Below are positions 1-8,446 of a stretch of 64,000 nucleotides of DNA, piece after piece. How positions within the stretch are numbered: the first letter of the stretch is position 1; each line of letters opens with the position of its first letter. The stretch is taken from contig JACJXD010000002.1 in assembly GCA_020636845.1 (NCBI GenBank), positions 62,001 to 126,000 of the forward strand. Reading direction: 5' to 3'. Source of the stretch: Bacteroidales bacterium (GTDB lineage Bacteria > Bacteroidota > Bacteroidia > Bacteroidales > Tenuifilaceae). Below the pieces are notes generated by a model. It was not told the DNA's origin and did no database searches. It was given only the letters and a program-made list of their open reading frames with translations. The position numbers and the translations under genes were made by a program.

Positions 1-551
1 TCAAGGTTTACGGATTTATCGCTATTTTCCAACTTCGATAGTTCTATTGCTGAGTTGATGCCGTAAACATCGTGCTGGTAATTAATTAACTTGTTGAGGT
101 CGTATAAGTATTCAACCTCAATGTCGGATACCTTTACTTTACGGTAACCATACAAACCCTGCTCTGACGAGTATATGGTAGATGAAATTGTAGGTGTTTG
201 CTGCTTAACCAGCCTTGCTACAATGAGTTTAAACTGCTGACCGTTACTGTTTTGTATTTCTGTGTTATTGTGTAAAACCTTGAGTATTACAAAATTTTCA
301 TTTTCATCTTCTTTAAAAACTGAAGAAGAAAAATTACTGTTCATAGCACATTCGAGTACTCTAGAATCTAGGTCTATTAAATAGTCAGTGGTATATAGCC
401 TATAGTTGCCAATGGCATTAATGGCAAACTCCCTTTTTTGCCTTTGGGCAAAATTATAGGTTATACTCAGGGTGATTGAAAACAAGACAGTTAACAAAAC
501 TGCCAATAAAATCAATACCTTTTTTGAACGGCTATTAAAACGTAGTACCAC
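1..551 (-). CDS. Membrane-anchored protein, 3' end outside the window (partial)
   Basis: An open frame on the minus strand starts at a GTG at 551, directly after an in-frame TAA, and stays open to the left edge (about 183 codons). Residues 11-28 form one hydrophobic helix (KKVLILLAVLLTVLFSITLS). A polar segment with no recognisable motif follows, and no cysteine suggests a lipoprotein. One N-terminal helix followed by a polar domain fits a membrane sensor such as the periplasmic part of a histidine kinase, or a single-pass envelope protein. The sequence left of the window would decide. No ATG exists upstream of the helix, so the GTG start is likely but not proven. I do not recognise the family. 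Confidence 0.6.
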   Translation of the reverse strand, partial: MVLRFNSRSKKVLILLAVLLTVLFSITLSITYNFAQRQKREFAINAIGNYRLYTTDYLIDLDSRVLECAMNSNFSSSVFKEDENENFVILKVLHNNTEIQNSNGQQFKLIVARLVKQQTPTISSTIYSSEQGLYGYRKVKVSDIEVEYLYDLNKLINYQHDVYGINSAIELSKLENSDKSVNL

Positions 552-866
552 TTAAAAAATGCATTTACTGCACCAAATGTAAATATTAATTAATAATTTC
601 CAAACAAATTGTTAGCATCGGAAAACATCTGCTTATCCTAATAAATTGACGTTTAATAAACGGGTTAGATATGGGAGATAACCTTTATCAACTATTTCCT
701 TTTTAAAAATTTCTCTAGCACCTTAATACGTTGAAAAGCATATTTAATCAACAAAATTCGGTTGATTGTAAAATAGAGAAAGTTTGTTTAGAGTGAAGTA
801 AGTTGTTTTAGTAACTTGTAAACATATAGGAAGATACTAACCAAATCACACTAAACATTAAAACTC
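552..866. other. AT-rich intergenic region
   Basis: No reading frame of note lies here. It separates the divergent partial gene on the left from the lipoprotein on the right and must hold both promoters. I see no exact TAnnTTTG box; TAACTTG near 811-817 is one base short of it. Confidence 0.5.
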
Positions 867-1370
867 ATGAAAAAGCAAAGAACCATTTCCTTACTTTTAA
901 TGATTGCTCTATTTTTAACAGGAACAATTGCCTGTGATAGCTTGTTTAATACAGACGACGATTCCACCGATTCTCTTTATGTAAAGTTTTGCAACGATAA
1001 AGAATCAACTTATACAATTACTTCTCTCGAAATTCGGAATAGAGGAAAGGTTGACAGTAATGAGGACCCTGTACAAGATTGGAGCGAGAACTATTTAAAG
1101 AATGGGGAAACTCTTGCACCCGGCGACTCGATCTACTTCACACTAAACCTCCCTTCCGGAGAATGGGCAGAATATAGGATAGGAGTAGATAATGGCAATG
1201 GTTCCCAAGTTATGCTTTATGATCAAGAAAATTACGACGGGCTTACCGATTTACCCATAACCCATTGGGGCAGTGACGAACGAACCGTATCGGTAACAAT
1301 TCTTTTCGACCAATATTCCAATGTTGTATCTGTAAAAGGATGGTCCGATTGGGCTGGAATTGACGAATAG
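867..1370 (+). CDS. Small outer-envelope lipoprotein of unknown function
   Basis: The 167-residue product begins with a basic MKKQR, a hydrophobic core and a lipobox (TGTIAC, Cys23), so it should be exported and lipidated. The segment after the cysteine is acid-rich (DDDSTDS), as is common for Bacteroidota lipoproteins bound for the outer membrane. The mature part holds short beta-rich stretches (SLYVKFCND, GEWAEYRIGVDNG, VSVTILFDQYSN) and looks like one beta-sandwich domain. No catalytic motif is visible. It stands alone and ends at a hairpin shared with the convergent glycosyltransferase gene. Confidence 0.75.
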   Translation: MKKQRTISLLLMIALFLTGTIACDSLFNTDDDSTDSLYVKFCNDKESTYTITSLEIRNRGKVDSNEDPVQDWSENYLKNGETLAPGDSIYFTLNLPSGEWAEYRIGVDNGNGSQVMLYDQENYDGLTDLPITHWGSDERTVSVTILFDQYSNVVSVKGWSDWAGIDE

Positions 1371-1390
1371 TTTGTATTACGAAAATAGTT

Positions 1391-1418
1391 AAATGGGTAG
1401 CCTTAGGTTATCCATTTT
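1391..1418. terminator. Hairpin between convergent genes
   Basis: An imperfect stem (AAATGG, TA and CC pairing with GG, TA and CCATTT around a TTA loop) is followed by a T-run on the plus strand. It lies between the lipoprotein gene and the convergent glycosyltransferase gene, with A-rich sequence on the other side. Confidence 0.5.
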
Positions 1419-2387
1419 TTAATCACTATTACTGTTCGAAAGCGAAAAGTATTTATCCAAAACAAGTAGCGAGATTATCTTTTCGCGTTTTTTATCCGTA
1501 AATTGTCCAATATACTCATGGGCATTGCTGATGATTTTCTCTACCTGTTTAGGATGTTTTAAGTAGTAATCGAGTTTTTCTTCCAGGTTGGAAAAATCAT
1601 CGGCAATTTCAATATAATGGTAGTCGGGTTTAAGTTTTCCTTCCATAAACCATGTTTCGTAGTTGGGCTTTGTGGATACCGCTACCGAGTTCGACGACAT
1701 TGCCCATTTTAAGTTGGTAGCCACGTCAACGCCTTCGAGGCAAAGTATAAATTTATAATTCAGCTGGTCGGCAATGGACATCCATCCTTTTTTCCAACGG
1801 GGATTACCTTCTTTCCAGTTATTCGTGTAGCCTACATCGCACCGAGGGTTCTCACTATATTGTTCTAAAAAGTTTATTCTGCTGGTTTTAAGTTTCGATA
1901 CATGTCCTCGCCAAACAACTTTATCAATTTTATCCGCATATCTAAGTTTGTCGTTTATAAAGTGAAAATGACGGAACTTGTTAAGGTTGAATAATACCGA
2001 ATTTTCGTTTCCTTCCACCAAAGGTCTGCTTTTTAGTAGGCTTGGTACTTCGGGAACGTAAGTAATATCTCCAAAAAGCGGGACAAACTTGTAACTTGCA
2101 TTAAAATACCTTACATATTCCAATGTATCGAAAAAGTATGCGCTTTTATAACCTTTCCTTTTAAAATTACGAATGGCTACAAATTTTTCGTTTACGTCGA
2201 ATTTATTCGCAAGTTTGTTATAGTAATTTACCCGTGTTTGAACTTCATTTGATTTAGCAATAGGTTGCGATAGTAATTTGTTCAAGTGCCTTCGGTATAA
2301 CGCCTTTGGCAAGATTAGCATCCAAACCGATTTTAAGTAATAAAAAATCTTTATTCGCTTATGTTTTTCAACTGGCAGTGCACCCAT
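1419..2387 (-). CDS. Glycosyltransferase, GT90/CAP10 (LpsA-like) family
   Basis: The 322-residue protein has no signal peptide. Its second half matches the CAP10/GT90 pattern: VVWRGHVSKL near residue 156, then RCDVGYTNNW, LEGVDVATNLKWAMSSNS and NAHEYIGQFTD near the C terminus. The family transfers xylose, glucose or a similar sugar from a nucleotide donor to a glycan; bacterial members often modify lipopolysaccharide. The GVDVATNLKWAMSSNSV stretch is the most diagnostic part, corresponding to the donor-binding region. No other polysaccharide gene is adjacent, so it may decorate a glycan made elsewhere. The family call is fairly firm; donor and acceptor are unknown. Confidence 0.75.
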   Translation of the reverse strand: MGALPVEKHKRIKIFYYLKSVWMLILPKALYRRHLNKLLSQPIAKSNEVQTRVNYYNKLANKFDVNEKFVAIRNFKRKGYKSAYFFDTLEYVRYFNASYKFVPLFGDITYVPEVPSLLKSRPLVEGNENSVLFNLNKFRHFHFINDKLRYADKIDKVVWRGHVSKLKTSRINFLEQYSENPRCDVGYTNNWKEGNPRWKKGWMSIADQLNYKFILCLEGVDVATNLKWAMSSNSVAVSTKPNYETWFMEGKLKPDYHYIEIADDFSNLEEKLDYYLKHPKQVEKIISNAHEYIGQFTDKKREKIISLLVLDKYFSLSNSNSD

Positions 2388-2555
2388 GCAATAACATTTT
2401 AATAGTTAGTCAAATACTGCAATATGCAAATTTAAACCGACAAGTTTATATTAAAATTCGGCATCAAATATAGTAATTAAAGCTCTTTTCAGTTTTTAGT
2501 AAAATAATGTCTTATTAAATGCTGTTAAACACACATATAATTCAATATAAAGCTG

Positions 2556-2563
2556 TAATTTTG
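2556..2563 (+). promoter_or_regulatory. Candidate Bacteroidota -7 box for typA
   Basis: TAATTTTG matches TAnnTTTG and lies 20 bases before the typA ATG. I see no clear TTTG -33 box upstream, so the call rests on the -7 element alone. Confidence 0.4.
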
Positions 2564-2583
2564 CAGGCTTAATTTTTAAGGGT

Positions 2584-4386
2584 ATGCAGGGTATTAGGAA
2601 TGTAGCAATTATTGCACACGTCGATCACGGGAAGACAACGCTGGTCGATAAAATGATCATCCAAGGGAAGTTATTTAAAGATTACGAAAAGCCAGGGGAA
2701 CTTATACTGGATAGTAACGATTTGGAACGGGAACGAGGAATTACAATTCTTGCAAAAAATGTATCGGTTAATTATAAAGGGTATAAAATTAACATTATCG
2801 ACACTCCTGGGCACAGCGATTTTGGCGGTGAAGTAGAACGCGTTTTGAATATGGCCGATGGTGTTTTACTGTTAGTTGACGCTTTCGAAGGAACTATGCC
2901 ACAAACACGATTTGTTCTTCAGAAAGCACTCGAAATTGGACTGAAGCCTATTGTTGTAATTAATAAAGTTGATAAGCCAAATTGTCGTCCGGAAGAAGTT
3001 CAGGAACAAGTTTTTGAATTGATGTTCAACCTTGACGCAAACGAGGATCAACTTGATTTTCCTACTATATACGGAAGTGCTAAGCAGGGCTGGATGAGCA
3101 AGGATTGGAAAAAACCATCCAACGATATAATTCCTCTTTTGGATACTATAATTGAGTATATTCCTGCGCCAAAACAACTTAAGGGAACGCCCCAATTGCT
3201 GATTACATCGTTGGATTATTCCAACTATGTTGGACGAATTGCTATAGGTAAGTTGCATCGGGGAACGCTAACTGCCGGACAAAATGTATCGTTAGTAAAA
3301 CGCGACAGTTCCATTGTAAAAACAAAAATAAAAGACCTACTCGTGTTCGAAGGGTTGCAAAAGCAGAAGGTAGAATCTGTTTCGTCGGGTGATATTTGTG
3401 CCCTTGTTGGTATCGATGGTTTTGAGATTGGCGACACCATAGCCGATTTCGAAAACCCCGAAGCGCTTCCAACCATTTCTGTTGACGAGCCAACCATGAG
3501 CATGTTGTTTACCATTAATAACTCTCCCTTTTTTGGTCGCGACGGGAAATTCGTTACTTCGCGCCATTTGAAAGAAAGATTAGATAAGGAACTGGAAAAG
3601 AACCTTGCTTTACGAGTTCAGGAAACCGATTCGGCCGATTCGTTCATGGTATTTGGGCGTGGCGTTTTGCACCTTTCCGTTTTAATAGAAACAATGAGGC
3701 GCGAAGGCTACGAACTTCAGGTAGGGCAACCTAAGGTTATTATAAAAATGATTGGTGGCGAAAAGTGCGAGCCTATCGAAATACTAACGGTTGATTTACC
3801 TGACGAAGCATCGGGAAAAGCCATCGAAAATGTTACCCGACGTAAGGGAGTTCTTTTAAATATGGATCGCCACGGTGATAGGGTACACCTTGATTTTGAA
3901 ATTCCTTCGAGAGGAATAATCGGATTACGTAACATTTTACTTACCGCAACGGCTGGCGAAGCTATTATTGCCCATCGGTTTAAAGCATTTGAACCGTACA
4001 GGGGCGAAATCGAAACCCGAACAAACGGGTCGATTATTGCCATGGAAAGCGGCATGACCTATGCTTACGCACTAAATAAACTTCAGGATAGAGGTCGATT
4101 TTTTGTTGATGAGCACGAAGAGGTTTATGCCGGTCAGGTAGTAGGGGAACACACCCGTCCCGGCGACTTGGTTGTAAATGTCACGAAATCGAAGAAGTTA
4201 ACAAACATGCGTGCATCCGGTTCGGACGATAAAATATTTTTGGCACCGCCAATTCGTTTTAGCCTTGAAGAGGCCCTTGAGTACATTCAGGACGACGAGT
4301 ACGTTGAAGTAACTCCTAAAGCAATGCGTTTACGTAAAATAATTCTCGACGAAACCGAACGTAAAAGAAAGGCAAAGAACGTGTAA
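2584..4386 (+). CDS. typA: Ribosome-associated GTPase TypA/BipA
   Basis: This is a 600-residue translational GTPase, the normal TypA length. The G domain shows the P-loop AHVDHGKTTL (residues 11-20), DTPGHSDFGGEVERV (G3) and NKVDKPN (G4). It continues with an EF-Tu-like domain II, then EF-G-like domains and the TypA-specific C-terminal region (RGIIGLRNILLTATAGEA, GERT-like GEHTRPGDLVVNV). TypA binds 70S ribosomes near the factor site and supports 50S assembly and growth at low temperature or under stress. The gene stands alone after a possible -7 box. The next gene has its own promoter 56 bases after the stop. Confidence 0.97.
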   Translation: MQGIRNVAIIAHVDHGKTTLVDKMIIQGKLFKDYEKPGELILDSNDLERERGITILAKNVSVNYKGYKINIIDTPGHSDFGGEVERVLNMADGVLLLVDAFEGTMPQTRFVLQKALEIGLKPIVVINKVDKPNCRPEEVQEQVFELMFNLDANEDQLDFPTIYGSAKQGWMSKDWKKPSNDIIPLLDTIIEYIPAPKQLKGTPQLLITSLDYSNYVGRIAIGKLHRGTLTAGQNVSLVKRDSSIVKTKIKDLLVFEGLQKQKVESVSSGDICALVGIDGFEIGDTIADFENPEALPTISVDEPTMSMLFTINNSPFFGRDGKFVTSRHLKERLDKELEKNLALRVQETDSADSFMVFGRGVLHLSVLIETMRREGYELQVGQPKVIIKMIGGEKCEPIEILTVDLPDEASGKAIENVTRRKGVLLNMDRHGDRVHLDFEIPSRGIIGLRNILLTATAGEAIIAHRFKAFEPYRGEIETRTNGSIIAMESGMTYAYALNKLQDRGRFFVDEHEEVYAGQVVGEHTRPGDLVVNVTKSKKLTNMRASGSDDKIFLAPPIRFSLEEALEYIQDDEYVEVTPKAMRLRKIILDETERKRKAKNV

Positions 4387-4441
4387 ATCGCATATAAGTG
4401 ATGCTTTAGCAGTACTTGCTTCAATATAAATTGTATATTTT

Positions 4442-4470
4442 TTTGATTGATTGTAATTTTTATAACTTTG
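4442..4470 (+). promoter_or_regulatory. Bacteroidota promoter of the DUF177-rpmF-plsX-fabH operon
   Basis: TTTG at 4442-4445 (-33) and TAACTTTG at 4463-4470 (-7) are 17 bases apart, which fits the Bacteroidota sigma-A consensus TTTG-n17-23-TAnnTTTG. Transcription should begin around 4477, leaving a very short leader before the first possible start codon. Confidence 0.75.
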
Positions 4471-4481
4471 CACGTTGATTT

Positions 4482-5015
4482 TTGGATATTGTGGAAAATA
4501 TTTTGAGCACATATTCGATTAATTATAAAGGACTTAAGTTCGGAAAACATTCATTTGATTTTGATATCAACAATGAATTTTTCAATGAATTTGAGGCAGG
4601 GGAAATTGAGCAAGGTGCTTTAAAAGTGCTGGTTTTGCTTAACAAAATGAATAACATTTTGGAAATGGAAATCAGCATTGATGGTACTGTAAGGGTGCAA
4701 TGCGACAGATGCTTGGAAATGTTCGATTTGCCGCTACACTTTAAAGGGAAATTGTTTGGTAAAATAGGAAACGAAGATTCCGAAAATACTGACGAAATCA
4801 TCTATCTTACCGAAGATGATTATAAGATTGACTTGGCACAATACCTGTACGAAAGCATATACTTGAGTTTACCTTTGATAAAGTATCATGGAATAAATGG
4901 AACAAGCAAGCAAAATTGCAATCCTGACATGATATCAAGAATTGGAGTTAACGAAAGTAACGACGACAGCATTGACCCGCGATGGGAAAAATTAAAAGAT
5001 TTAAAGAAAAATTAA
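4482..5015 (+). CDS. DUF177/YceD family protein
   Basis: The product is an acidic protein of about 177 residues preceding rpmF, the usual place for DUF177 (YceD). Members carry a conserved CxxC and are linked to 23S rRNA or ribosome maturation. Visible hallmarks are YKGLKFGKHSFDFDI near the start, the metal-type pair CDRCLEMFDLPL (CxxC) in the middle, and the ending DPRWEKLKDLKKN. There is no in-frame ATG at the start: candidates are TTG 4482, GTG 4491 and TTG 4503. The last gives the closest match to the N-terminal length I expect for the family. The 4482 start would leave almost no leader after the promoter. Confidence 0.85.
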   Translation: MDIVENILSTYSINYKGLKFGKHSFDFDINNEFFNEFEAGEIEQGALKVLVLLNKMNNILEMEISIDGTVRVQCDRCLEMFDLPLHFKGKLFGKIGNEDSENTDEIIYLTEDDYKIDLAQYLYESIYLSLPLIKYHGINGTSKQNCNPDMISRIGVNESNDDSIDPRWEKLKDLKKN

Positions 5016-5040
5016 GTTGTACTAAATAAACATTTGAAAA

Positions 5041-5226
5041 ATGGCACATCCAAAATCAAAGATTTCAAAGCAAAGAAGGAACAAACGCAGAACGCATTAC
5101 AAGGCTGTTGCCCCAACTTTAAGCACATGCTCAAATTGCGGTGCTGCCGTTGAATATCATAAGGTATGTCCCGAATGTGGATATTACCGTGGTAAACTTG
5201 CTGTTGAAAAGGCTGTTAATGCCTAA
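5041..5226 (+). CDS. rpmF: Ribosomal protein bL32
   Basis: The 61-residue protein starts MAHPKSKISKQRRNKRRTHY, the standard bL32 N terminus. It carries two CxxC pairs (CSNC and CPEC) that form a zinc ribbon, so this is the zinc-binding form rather than the cysteine-free paralogue. It sits 25 bases after the DUF177 gene and 23 before plsX, in the common yceD-rpmF-plsX-fabH order that ties ribosome output to phospholipid synthesis. Confidence 0.98.
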   Translation: MAHPKSKISKQRRNKRRTHYKAVAPTLSTCSNCGAAVEYHKVCPECGYYRGKLAVEKAVNA

Positions 5227-5249
5227 TAAAAATTAAAACTATCGCATCG

Positions 5250-6194
5250 ATGATAAAAATTGGCGTTGATGCCATGGGCGGAGATTTTGCACCCGATGCT
5301 GTTGTATCGGGTGCTATTTTGGCTCATAAGCAACTTCATGCCGATGAAAGAATAGTTCTTTTTGGCGATAAAGACATCGTTGTAACCCTTCTCGAAAAGG
5401 AAGGTCCTGTTCCCGATAACATTGAGGTTGTACATACAACCGAGGTAATTGCCATGGGCGATAACCCTTCCAAATCCTTTGTAAGAAAACCTGATTCGAG
5501 TATTGTTCGGGGATTTGCGGCTTTAGCAACGGATCAGATTCAGGGCTTTGCAAGTGCGGGTAGCACTGGCGCAATGATGGTGGGTGCCATGATGGTTATT
5601 AAACAAATTCCAGGCGTAATTCGTCCTGCAATCGCCGGGTTTATTCCTGTATCGGATACAAAGCAAAATCTTTTACTCGATGTTGGATTAAATCCCGATT
5701 GTCGTCCCGATGTGCTTTACCAGTATGGTTTACTTGGATCGATTTATTCAAAAGAAGTTTTTGGAATTCAAAATCCCAGAATCTCGCTTCTCAACATTGG
5801 CGAAGAGGACGAAAAAGGGAATCTTGTATCTAAAAGCGCTTTTGAGTTAATGAAGGATTCTTCAAGTTTTAACTTTGTTGGTAATGTTGAAGGCCACCAA
5901 CTGTTCGATGATAAAAAATCCGATGTTATAGTTTGTGATGGTTTTGTTGGTAACGTTGTTTTAAAAGAAGCGGAAGCTTTTTATCATCTTCTTAAAAAGT
6001 ATAGTTCCAATAACTCTTTTATAGAGCGGTTCAACTCTGAAAATTACGGAGGAACGCCTGTTTTGGGAGTTAATAAGCCTGTTATAATTGCTCATGGCGC
6101 TTCAAGTCCTAAGGCAATAATGAACATGATTATTCAAACCCGCGAAGTTATTAAATCCAACCTTTGCGAAAAAATTAAACAAGCCTTTAAGTAA
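5250..6194 (+). CDS. plsX: Phosphate acyltransferase PlsX
   Basis: The 314-residue enzyme converts acyl-ACP and phosphate to acyl-phosphate, the donor for glycerol-3-phosphate acylation. Typical motifs are IGVDAMGGDFAP at residues 4-15, NPSKSFVRKPDSSI, FASAGSTGAMMVGA (the conserved glycine loop), DVGLNPDCRPD, NIGEEDEKG and VCDGFVGNVVLKEAE. Length is normal. Its TAA overlaps the ATG of fabH by one base (TAATG), so the two should be translationally coupled. Confidence 0.97.
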   Translation: MIKIGVDAMGGDFAPDAVVSGAILAHKQLHADERIVLFGDKDIVVTLLEKEGPVPDNIEVVHTTEVIAMGDNPSKSFVRKPDSSIVRGFAALATDQIQGFASAGSTGAMMVGAMMVIKQIPGVIRPAIAGFIPVSDTKQNLLLDVGLNPDCRPDVLYQYGLLGSIYSKEVFGIQNPRISLLNIGEEDEKGNLVSKSAFELMKDSSSFNFVGNVEGHQLFDDKKSDVIVCDGFVGNVVLKEAEAFYHLLKKYSSNNSFIERFNSENYGGTPVLGVNKPVIIAHGASSPKAIMNMIIQTREVIKSNLCEKIKQAFK

Positions 6195-7204
6195 TGGGAA
6201 AGATTACAGCTGCTATTACAGGAGTTGGTGGATATGTACCGGAATACAAACTCACTAATGAGGAACTAAGTCGGATGGTTGATACCAGTGATGAGTGGAT
6301 AATGACTCGTATTGGTATTAAAGAGCGAAGAATTTTGAAGGGAGAAGGACTTGGAACATCCGATATGGCAGTACATGCTGTTAACGAACTTCTACAAAAA
6401 ACAAATACAAAGCCCGAAGAAGTTGATATGTTAATTTGTGGTGTTGTAACACCCGACATGCAATTTCCTGCAACGGCAAATATTATCAGCGATAAGTGTG
6501 GCATTAAAAATGCCTTTGGGTATGATTTAAACGCTGGTTGTTCGAGTTTTTTGTTCGCATTGGTTACTGCCTCTAAATTCGTAGAGTCGGGAACGTATAA
6601 AAAGGTAATAGTAGTTGGCGCCGATAAAATGTCGTCCATTACCGATTATACCGATCGTGCAACCTGTCCAATTTTTGGCGATGGAGCCGGAGCCATTATG
6701 CTTGAACCGAACGAGGATGGCTTTGGATTAAATGATTCTCTTTTACATGTTGATGGTTCGGGACGAAAACACTTACATCAGGTAGCTGGAGGTTCGTGTT
6801 ATCCAGCTTCGTTGGAAACGGTTACTAAACGTCAGCATTACATTTATCAGGAAGGACAAGCTGTTTTTAAAGCAGCGGTATCGAATATGGCAGACGTTTC
6901 CGTAGAAATGATGAAACGTAATGGTATTACTCCCGAAAATTTGGCGTGGCTTGTTCCTCACCAGGCAAATATGCGTATTATTGAAGCTACTGCGCACCGT
7001 ATGGGTATAAATAGGGAACAGGTTATGATTAACATTCAGCGTTATGGAAACACAACAAGCGCAACAATTCCTTTATGTTTTTGGGAGTGGGAACCTCAGT
7101 TAAAAAAGGGCGATAACATTATTATTGCAACTTTTGGAGCAGGATATACATGGGGTTCGGCTTATGTAAAATGGGCTTACGATGGAGATAAAGTAAGAAA
7201 ATAG
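6194..7204 (+). CDS. fabH: Beta-ketoacyl-ACP synthase III (FabH)
   Basis: FabH starts fatty-acid synthesis by condensing acetyl-CoA (or a branched acyl-CoA) with malonyl-ACP. The catalytic triad can be read: Cys116 in NAGCSSFLFAL, His256 in VPHQANMR and Asn286 in YGNTTSATIP. The GAGAIMLEP and FGAGYTWGSAYVKW motifs are also present, and the 336-residue length is normal. Last gene of the operon; a strong terminator follows. The accB/accC genes that I often associate with this cluster in Bacteroidota are not adjacent here. Confidence 0.97.
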   Translation: MGKITAAITGVGGYVPEYKLTNEELSRMVDTSDEWIMTRIGIKERRILKGEGLGTSDMAVHAVNELLQKTNTKPEEVDMLICGVVTPDMQFPATANIISDKCGIKNAFGYDLNAGCSSFLFALVTASKFVESGTYKKVIVVGADKMSSITDYTDRATCPIFGDGAGAIMLEPNEDGFGLNDSLLHVDGSGRKHLHQVAGGSCYPASLETVTKRQHYIYQEGQAVFKAAVSNMADVSVEMMKRNGITPENLAWLVPHQANMRIIEATAHRMGINREQVMINIQRYGNTTSATIPLCFWEWEPQLKKGDNIIIATFGAGYTWGSAYVKWAYDGDKVRK

Positions 7205-7215
7205 AGAAATATAAA

Positions 7216-7254
7216 AAAGTAAAGGCTGTCTTTTTAGACAGCCTTTACTTTTTT
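7216..7254 (+). terminator. Rho-independent terminator after fabH
   Basis: A perfect 15-bp stem (AAAGTAAAGGCTGTC and its complement) with a six-base loop is followed by T residues. It ends just before the stop of the convergent gene at 7265 and may serve both strands. Confidence 0.9.
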
Positions 7255-7264
7255 CATCAACAAA

Positions 7265-8317
7265 CTATTCAACACTAAACCTAATTTCTTTTAAAGCCTT
7301 TATAGCTCTGTCGGAAAAGAAATCGCCGGCAGGGAAAATTTTATACTTACCGCCATCTCCTTTTACATTGTTAATTAACAAAAACTCTTGCTGGTCGTTT
7401 CTGTTAAATATTTCGGAATAGGTCATAGCCACACGGTAACCGTCCAATGCAGCAACGGTAAACATTCCCTTTTTAATACTCTCATTTGATAAAGGAAAAT
7501 ACGGAAGCAAAACATCTTTTAATAAATATCCGGTAAAAGGTGTTGTACTGTGTATTCCACGACCGCGACCATAAAAAATAGTGTTATAGGTTTCTGGTTG
7601 GATATTGGCGGGTATTTGCAGTAAATGCCTATTTCCATCCTTATCAATAACATCAACCTTTTCGCAATAGAATGGTTTTATGTCCCTGTTTATTACAAGA
7701 GAGGCGTTAAGAGAGCGAACTATAATTTTGGAAGGATTCGAGATGTTTCGTTCCGTGAGTAAATCGGTAGCAACAACCAGTTTCGATTCGGTAGGTAATG
7801 GCCACAATTCCTTGGTTTTGCTTGGAACAATACGCATTACCGACTTGGCTATAATTATTTTATTAAGATTATTCGGATAGTAAAGTTCTCCCCACGAGAA
7901 CACAACCTTTTCGCCTTTGTCGTTGCTTACTTCAACGTACAAGTCGATAATCGGCGGAAATTCGTCGGCATTCTTTTTCTTAATAACAAAGTTGTTAAGT
8001 ATGTCGAAAAGAGAGTACCCATCGTAACGGTAAGCACCAATAAACTTATCGGAGCCATCGGGATTAAGCATTGTTTCCTTAACAATTACCGAACGTATCG
8101 GAAGTTTGGAGAAATTCACGGAAGATGGGTTTGCCACTTCGCCATCAACGGTTAATGTTACCATTGGTAAATTTTCCGTTGGTTCGTTATCGTAAAAGTT
8201 GTTGGTTTGTTCCAACGAATCAACCACGTTGGTTTGTGTTTCTTGCAACTTGTCTGTTTTATGGCTACAAGCGTATATTGCAAGTATCATTGTTATTATG
8301 TATAGAGGCTTTTTCAT
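7265..8317 (-). CDS. Lipoprotein with two sulfite-oxidase-like (molybdopterin-binding fold) modules
   Basis: The 350-residue product has a short signal peptide ending in a lipobox (AIYAC, Cys17). The mature part holds two related modules, about residues 50-190 and 195-350. Both have the pattern of the oxidoreductase molybdopterin-binding fold: LTVDGEVANPSSVNFSKLP, then GAYRYDGYSLFDILN and VEVSNDKGEKVVFSWGEL in the first; FTGYLLKDVLLPYF and VAALDGYRVAMTYSEIF in the second. No cysteine sits at a plausible molybdenum-ligand position, so the fold is probably reused for binding, as in other Moco-less members. Substrate unknown. The TonB receptor gene lies upstream on the same strand, 129 bases away. 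Confidence 0.65.
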   Translation of the reverse strand: MKKPLYIITMILAIYACSHKTDKLQETQTNVVDSLEQTNNFYDNEPTENLPMVTLTVDGEVANPSSVNFSKLPIRSVIVKETMLNPDGSDKFIGAYRYDGYSLFDILNNFVIKKKNADEFPPIIDLYVEVSNDKGEKVVFSWGELYYPNNLNKIIIAKSVMRIVPSKTKELWPLPTESKLVVATDLLTERNISNPSKIIVRSLNASLVINRDIKPFYCEKVDVIDKDGNRHLLQIPANIQPETYNTIFYGRGRGIHSTTPFTGYLLKDVLLPYFPLSNESIKKGMFTVAALDGYRVAMTYSEIFNRNDQQEFLLINNVKGDGGKYKIFPAGDFFSDRAIKALKEIRFSVE

Positions 8318-8446
8318 TCGTTTATGTATTTAAGTTTATAATAAAAGCACTGCGATTCTGTTCTTAATGCTCTTTAATTGACCCAAACTTTGCTCATTTG
8401 TAAGTTGTCATAGACGACTTTAGTTGATAATTAAAAAGTTTTTCAG

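Noticed and set aside
3225..3567. Several overlapping minus-strand frames inside typA
   Set aside because: Shadows of a highly conserved gene; none has a recognisable product.
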